This document shows, piece after piece, positions 6,026-8,965 of a DNA stretch of 8,965 bases (positions within the stretch are counted from its first letter, which is position 1; every line of letters starts with the position of its first letter). Source of the stretch: an uncultured Bacteroidales bacterium (GTDB lineage Bacteria; Bacteroidota; Bacteroidia; Bacteroidales; UBA932); NCBI GenBank assembly GCA_902461985.1, contig CABQAB010000068.1:1-8965 (forward strand), read 5' to 3'. The notes under the pieces are model-generated. The model searched no databases. It was not told the origin of the DNA and was given only the letters and a program-made list of their open reading frames with translations. Made by a program: the position numbers and the translations under genes.

Positions 6026-7180
6026 ATGGAAGATTACGAAAACATCTGTCTCTGTGCCCTTAACGGTATCTTCGGGTATGAGCCCGAAATCGCTCTCGCT
6101 CTCATCGGGGCTTTGGGCTCGGCCTCGGCTGTGTTCGGGATGAGCGACGCCACGAAAGAGGAACTTCTCGGACCCTATAACAAATACAGGGGAAGGCTTT
6201 CCTCCGAAGAGATTGACAAGGCGGGGAGTGTGCTGGAAAAAGTGAAGTCCTTTGGCGGGAATTTCGTCGGAATCACCTCACAGGATTATCCTTCCCGTCT
6301 GAAACAATGTCCTGACGCACCTGTGGGGCTGTTTTTCAAAAGTATGGACGCTCCTCAGGCACTTTTTGGAAAAGCTCATTATGTGGCAGTGGTCGGGACG
6401 AGGAGCCTCTCGCCATGCGGTGAAGTAAACTGCCGTGAACTTGTCCGCAGACTTGCCTGTGCGGAAAACCCGCCATGTGTGGTCAGTGGACTGGCATACG
6501 GCGCGGACATTGTCGCACAGGCGTCAGCAGTTGAAGCGGGGTTGCCGACCATAGGGGTGATGGCGACTGGCGTTGATACAGTTTATCCCGCGCCGCACCG
6601 TCATTTCGCGGCGAAACTCACTTCTCTGCCCGGCTGCGGGCTCGTGACCGACTATCCTCCCGGAACAGCCCCGGTGGCAGTGAATTTTCTCAGGCGCAAC
6701 CGGATTATCGCCGGACTGGCTGATGCCGTGATTCTGGTGGAATCGGCTGTCAGGGGCGGAGGCATGAACACCTGCCGTCTGGCTTTTTCCTACGACCGGG
6801 AGGTGTATGTGCTGCCGGGGCGTCTGGATGACGTTCATTCCCAAGGATGCAACAGGTTGCTCCGGGAAGGGATAGCCGGGGTCATCGATTCGTTTGATGA
6901 CCTGAACGTCCGCTTAGGTCTTGGTGCGGACATCCGCAGGCCTGACCGTCCTGCGATACAGGAGAGCGTTATCCGCAGATACGGGCGGATGCTGCCTTCG
7001 GACAAGCTGGAGACCATGTCCGAGATAATACGCACAATACGGAACCACAAAGGGGCAGACCTGGATGAAATCGCGGCCGTATTGTCGCTGCCCGGCCATG
7101 TCGTGGCGGAACTTGCGTCCCTGCTCGAAGCCGACGGGCTTATCCGCATCGATCTCCTGCGCCGATGTACCATTGTGTGA
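6026..7180 (+). CDS. dprA: DNA-processing protein DprA (Smf)
   Basis: DprA binds incoming single-stranded DNA and loads RecA during natural transformation; in non-competent bacteria its role is less clear. The protein has 384 residues, normal for the family. An N-terminal helical region (1-75) is followed by ITSQDYPSRLKQCPDAPVGLFF (about 83-104, a conserved lead-in). The Rossmann-like core occupies about 118-290, with VAVVGTRSLSP at 120-130, SGLAYGAD at 154-161, ATGVDTVYP at 180-188 and FLRRNRIIAGLADAVILVES at 221-240. Where most family members have GSLIT, this protein has GGMNT (245-249), followed by the usual PGRLDD. A C-terminal winged-helix DML1-like domain covers about 328-380 (DLDEIAAVLSLPGHVVAELASLLEADGLI). 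ATG 6026 follows CAGGATT with A at -3. It stands alone between queA and tatD; no other competence genes are in the window, apart from the ComEB-type deaminase fragment, which is metabolic. Confidence 0.95.
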   Translation: MEDYENICLCALNGIFGYEPEIALALIGALGSASAVFGMSDATKEELLGPYNKYRGRLSSEEIDKAGSVLEKVKSFGGNFVGITSQDYPSRLKQCPDAPVGLFFKSMDAPQALFGKAHYVAVVGTRSLSPCGEVNCRELVRRLACAENPPCVVSGLAYGADIVAQASAVEAGLPTIGVMATGVDTVYPAPHRHFAAKLTSLPGCGLVTDYPPGTAPVAVNFLRRNRIIAGLADAVILVESAVRGGGMNTCRLAFSYDREVYVLPGRLDDVHSQGCNRLLREGIAGVIDSFDDLNVRLGLGADIRRPDRPAIQESVIRRYGRMLPSDKLETMSEIIRTIRNHKGADLDEIAAVLSLPGHVVAELASLLEADGLIRIDLLRRCTIV

Positions 7181-7220
7181 CAGTTTTCATGAAAGAACCC
7201 TATAATTTTTTGAAGATTAC

Positions 7221-7228
7221 TAAATTTG
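7221..7228 (+). promoter_or_regulatory. Probable -7 box (TAAATTTG) for tatD-ansA
   Basis: TAAATTTG matches TAnnTTTG exactly and is identical to the SRPBCC operon box. It lies in an A/T-rich stretch (7201-7227) 40 bp after the dprA stop. No TTTG sits at the normal -33 spacing. A start near 7235 leaves a leader of about 60 nt and decides the tatD start, because the alternative TTG at 7226 would be inside the promoter and untranscribed. Confidence 0.5.
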
Positions 7229-7272
7229 CATCCTGAAATCCGGTTGGCATCCTGTGGCTGTCCTGAATCCGG
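7228..7272 (+). repeat. Short imperfect direct repeats in the tatD leader
   Basis: GCATCCTG occurs at 7228-7235 and again at 7247-7254, 19 bp apart. TCCTGAAATCCGG at 7231-7243 recurs as TCCTGAATCCGG at 7261-7272, missing one A and shifted by 30 bp. The repeats fill most of the space between the predicted -7 box and the tatD start. They could be binding sites for a regulator, a duplication remnant, or chance. Confidence 0.4.
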
Positions 7273-7294
7273 CCGGTTTAAACAGAACGGGATT

Positions 7295-8065
7295 ATGAAC
7301 AAGTATATCGATACCCATTCCCACCTCTATGACCCCGCCTACGAAGACGGAGGAGTGGCGGCAGTACGTCGCGCCATAGCCTGTGGCGTGACTAAAATCA
7401 TTCTGCCGGACACTGACGAAACTGTACGCGAGTCCATGTTCGTCTTGGCGGAGCAGTTTCCAGACAATCTTTTTCCTTGCCTTGGCCTGCATCCGACTGA
7501 ACTCAGGGAAGACTGGAAATCCCAGCTGGATATGGTCTGCGGCTTTTCGGGGCGGAAAATATATGCAATAGGGGAGACCGGAATGGATTTCCATTGGGAA
7601 GGATATGACCCGGCAGTGCAGGAAGAGGTGTTCAGGGCGCAGCTTGACTTAGCATTGGAGCGTGACTTGCCTGTGATAATCCATAACCGCGAATCCACAG
7701 GCAAGGTGATGGAAGTCCTGACAGACTACAAGGGACGCGGATTGCGTGGGATATTCCATGCCTTTTCGGGAAGTTACGAGACTTTTGTGGAGTTGCAGCG
7801 CTGCGGGGACTGGTTCATAGGCATAGGCGGAGTTCTTACCTATAAGAACGCTTCCATAGCAGAGATCGTAAAATCGATTCCAGTTGACCGTATAGTCCTT
7901 GAAACCGATTCCCCTTACCTCACTCCCGCTCCGTACCGCGGACTGAGGAATGAAAGTGCCCTGATTCCGGTCATAGCCCAGAAACTGGCTGATCTTCAAG
8001 GCGTTGCCCTTGATAAAATAGCATCCCACACTACTGCGAATGCACGAAAACTTTTTGGAATATGA
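7295..8065 (+). CDS. TatD family metal-dependent deoxyribonuclease
   Basis: TatD-family enzymes are cytoplasmic metal-dependent hydrolases with a TIM-barrel fold; E. coli TatD is a 3'-5' exonuclease acting on DNA or RNA and linked to oxidative damage repair. All metal ligands are visible in the 256-residue protein: H8 and H10 in DTHSHLYD, E94 in GETGMDFHW, H130 in VIIHNRES, H155 in IFHAFSGS and D205 in ETDSPYLTPAPYRG. Length and motif order are normal for TatD/YcfH-type proteins. The open frame extends upstream to TTG 7226, but the extra 23 residues are Cys/Gly/Pro-rich and unlike the family, and their start coincides with the -7 box, so ATG 7295 (context GGGATT, A at -3) is preferred. Its stop overlaps the ansA start as ATGA, indicating translational coupling. 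Whether it is TatD, YcfH or YjjV cannot be separated here. Confidence 0.93.
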   Translation: MNKYIDTHSHLYDPAYEDGGVAAVRRAIACGVTKIILPDTDETVRESMFVLAEQFPDNLFPCLGLHPTELREDWKSQLDMVCGFSGRKIYAIGETGMDFHWEGYDPAVQEEVFRAQLDLALERDLPVIIHNRESTGKVMEVLTDYKGRGLRGIFHAFSGSYETFVELQRCGDWFIGIGGVLTYKNASIAEIVKSIPVDRIVLETDSPYLTPAPYRGLRNESALIPVIAQKLADLQGVALDKIASHTTANARKLFGI

Positions 8066-8965
8066 GAGAAGCAGTTTTAAAAAAGAGTAAGGTTCTCATA
8101 ATATACACCGGAGGCACCATAGGTATGAAAGAAGACCCTTCGGACAATACCCTGAAGCCTTTTGACTTCAGCCAGATTCTGAACGAGGTGCCTGAACTGT
8201 CCAAATTCGCCTGCACCGTCGATTCCTGTTCTTTCACCCCCGCTATAGACTCCTCCGACATAGAGCCGTCCATGTGGGTGAAACTCGCTGAACTTATCAG
8301 GGAGAAATACGGAGATTATGACGGATTCGTAGTGCTCCATGGTACGGACACTATGGCCTATTCCGCTTCTGCACTCAGTTTCATGATAGACGGTCTTACA
8401 AAACCCATCGTATTCACCGGCAGCCAGCTCCCGATAGGAGTCCCGAGGACGGACGGCAAGGAAAACCTGATTTCAGCTGTGGAAATCGCCTCCGCAAAAG
8501 ACAGTGAAGGCCACGCCATAGTTCCGGAAGTATGTGTCTATTTCAACTGTCTGCTCATGAGGGCAAACCGCAGCACCAAGACCAGTTCCGACAACTTCAA
8601 CGCCTTTGCCAGCCCCAACTGCCCGCCCCTTGCTGAAGTCGGCATAACAATACGCTATAACAAATCCGTCATAATCAAACCTGAAGACTGGAATTCCGCC
8701 CCTGTGTTCGGAACCGTCCTCGATACAAGGGTCTCGATACTCAAGATTCATCCGGGCATAACACCGGGTGTCGTCAGCGGAATCCTTTGCGGCGAAGGCA
8801 CAAGGGCAGTCATCATCGAAACCTACGGTTCAGGCAACGCTCCGTCAGCCAAGTGGTTCGTTGACATGGTCTCCAAGGCCCATGCCGACGGCAAAGTCCT
8901 GCTGAATGTGACCCAATGCCAGTCCGGCACGGTGAACATGGATCTCTATGCCACAGGAAAGACCA
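8062..8965 (+). CDS. ansA: Type I L-asparaginase, 3' truncated by window
   Basis: This enzyme hydrolyses L-asparagine to aspartate and ammonia. There is no signal peptide, so it is the cytoplasmic type I form. The window holds 301 complete codons; family members are about 340 residues, so roughly 40 are missing. The catalytic residues are present: nucleophile T19 in YTGGTIGM, the second triad T95-D96 in HGTDTMAYSASAL, and K173 in RANRSTKT, followed by NAFASPNCPPLAEVG as in AnsA proteins. Other family segments are DSSDIEPSMW, FTGSQLP, and VIIETYGSGNAP. RANR replaces the RGNR usual in this loop, a conservative change. The ATG at 8062 shares its A and TG with the tatD stop (ATGA), and the pair is probably one operon. 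The frame is open to the last base. Confidence 0.95.
   Translation, partial: MREAVLKKSKVLIIYTGGTIGMKEDPSDNTLKPFDFSQILNEVPELSKFACTVDSCSFTPAIDSSDIEPSMWVKLAELIREKYGDYDGFVVLHGTDTMAYSASALSFMIDGLTKPIVFTGSQLPIGVPRTDGKENLISAVEIASAKDSEGHAIVPEVCVYFNCLLMRANRSTKTSSDNFNAFASPNCPPLAEVGITIRYNKSVIIKPEDWNSAPVFGTVLDTRVSILKIHPGITPGVVSGILCGEGTRAVIIETYGSGNAPSAKWFVDMVSKAHADGKVLLNVTQCQSGTVNMDLYATGKT

Noticed and set aside
7185..7194. 10-bp palindrome TTTCATGAAA after dprA
   Set aside because: It has no loop, is A/T-rich and is not followed directly by a T-tract, so it is neither a convincing terminator nor a distinctive operator.
7226..7294. TTG-initiated N-terminal extension of TatD
   Set aside because: The TTG at 7226 is part of a consensus -7 box, the 23 added residues are unlike TatD N-termini, and ATG 7295 gives the standard YIDTHSH start.
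1..8965. Defence system, mobile element, CRISPR or phage module
   Set aside because: All long frames that survive overlap filtering are housekeeping families. No transposase, integrase, repeat-spacer array, terminal inverted repeats or composition shift was seen.

Overview
The window looks like ordinary chromosomal housekeeping sequence from a member of Bacteroidota, most likely order Bacteroidales; genus cannot be told from sequence alone. The reasons are: the proteins read like Bacteroidales versions (QueA with KHKMDSE, the Nudix protein with a long N-terminal extension, the small SRPBCC protein, the RsmF-type methylase); purine-rich Shine-Dalgarno sequences are mostly absent at sensible spacing; most start codons are preceded by A at -3; and TAnnTTTG boxes, the Bacteroidota sigma -7 consensus, lie in front of several genes. 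Base composition is fairly even and no gene stands out as recently acquired. Layout: (1) Bases 1-1790, plus strand: the 3' end of a dCMP/cytidine deaminase gene, then a complete S41 (CtpA-like) periplasmic protease. (2) Bases 1856-3843, minus strand, convergent with the protease: an SRPBCC/START-like protein followed 14 bp later by an RsmF-type rRNA m5C methyltransferase. (3) Bases 3844-3991: a divergent promoter region. (4) Bases 3992-4633, plus strand: a Nudix hydrolase. (5) Bases 4771-5820: queA, for queuosine synthesis in tRNA. (6) Bases 5821-6025: a 205-bp spacer with two terminator-like structures, a -7 box and a set of mutually complementary short arms. (7) Bases 6026-7180: dprA. (8) Bases 7295-8065: a TatD-family nuclease gene, overlapping by the four bases ATGA with a type I L-asparaginase gene (ansA) that runs off the window end. 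The genes do not form one pathway. They cover RNA modification (RsmF-like, QueA), DNA handling (DprA, TatD), nucleotide and amino acid metabolism (deaminase, Nudix, asparaginase) and envelope proteolysis (S41). There is no stretch above 300 bp without a gene. I found no rRNA, tRNA, CRISPR array, insertion sequence, phage gene or toxin-antitoxin pair, and no convincing new system. What most deserves a second look is the intergenic material: the queA-dprA spacer with potentially competing RNA hairpins, the tatD leader with short direct repeats, a perfect 15-bp dyad before the protease gene, and a recurring ATT-ATG start context.
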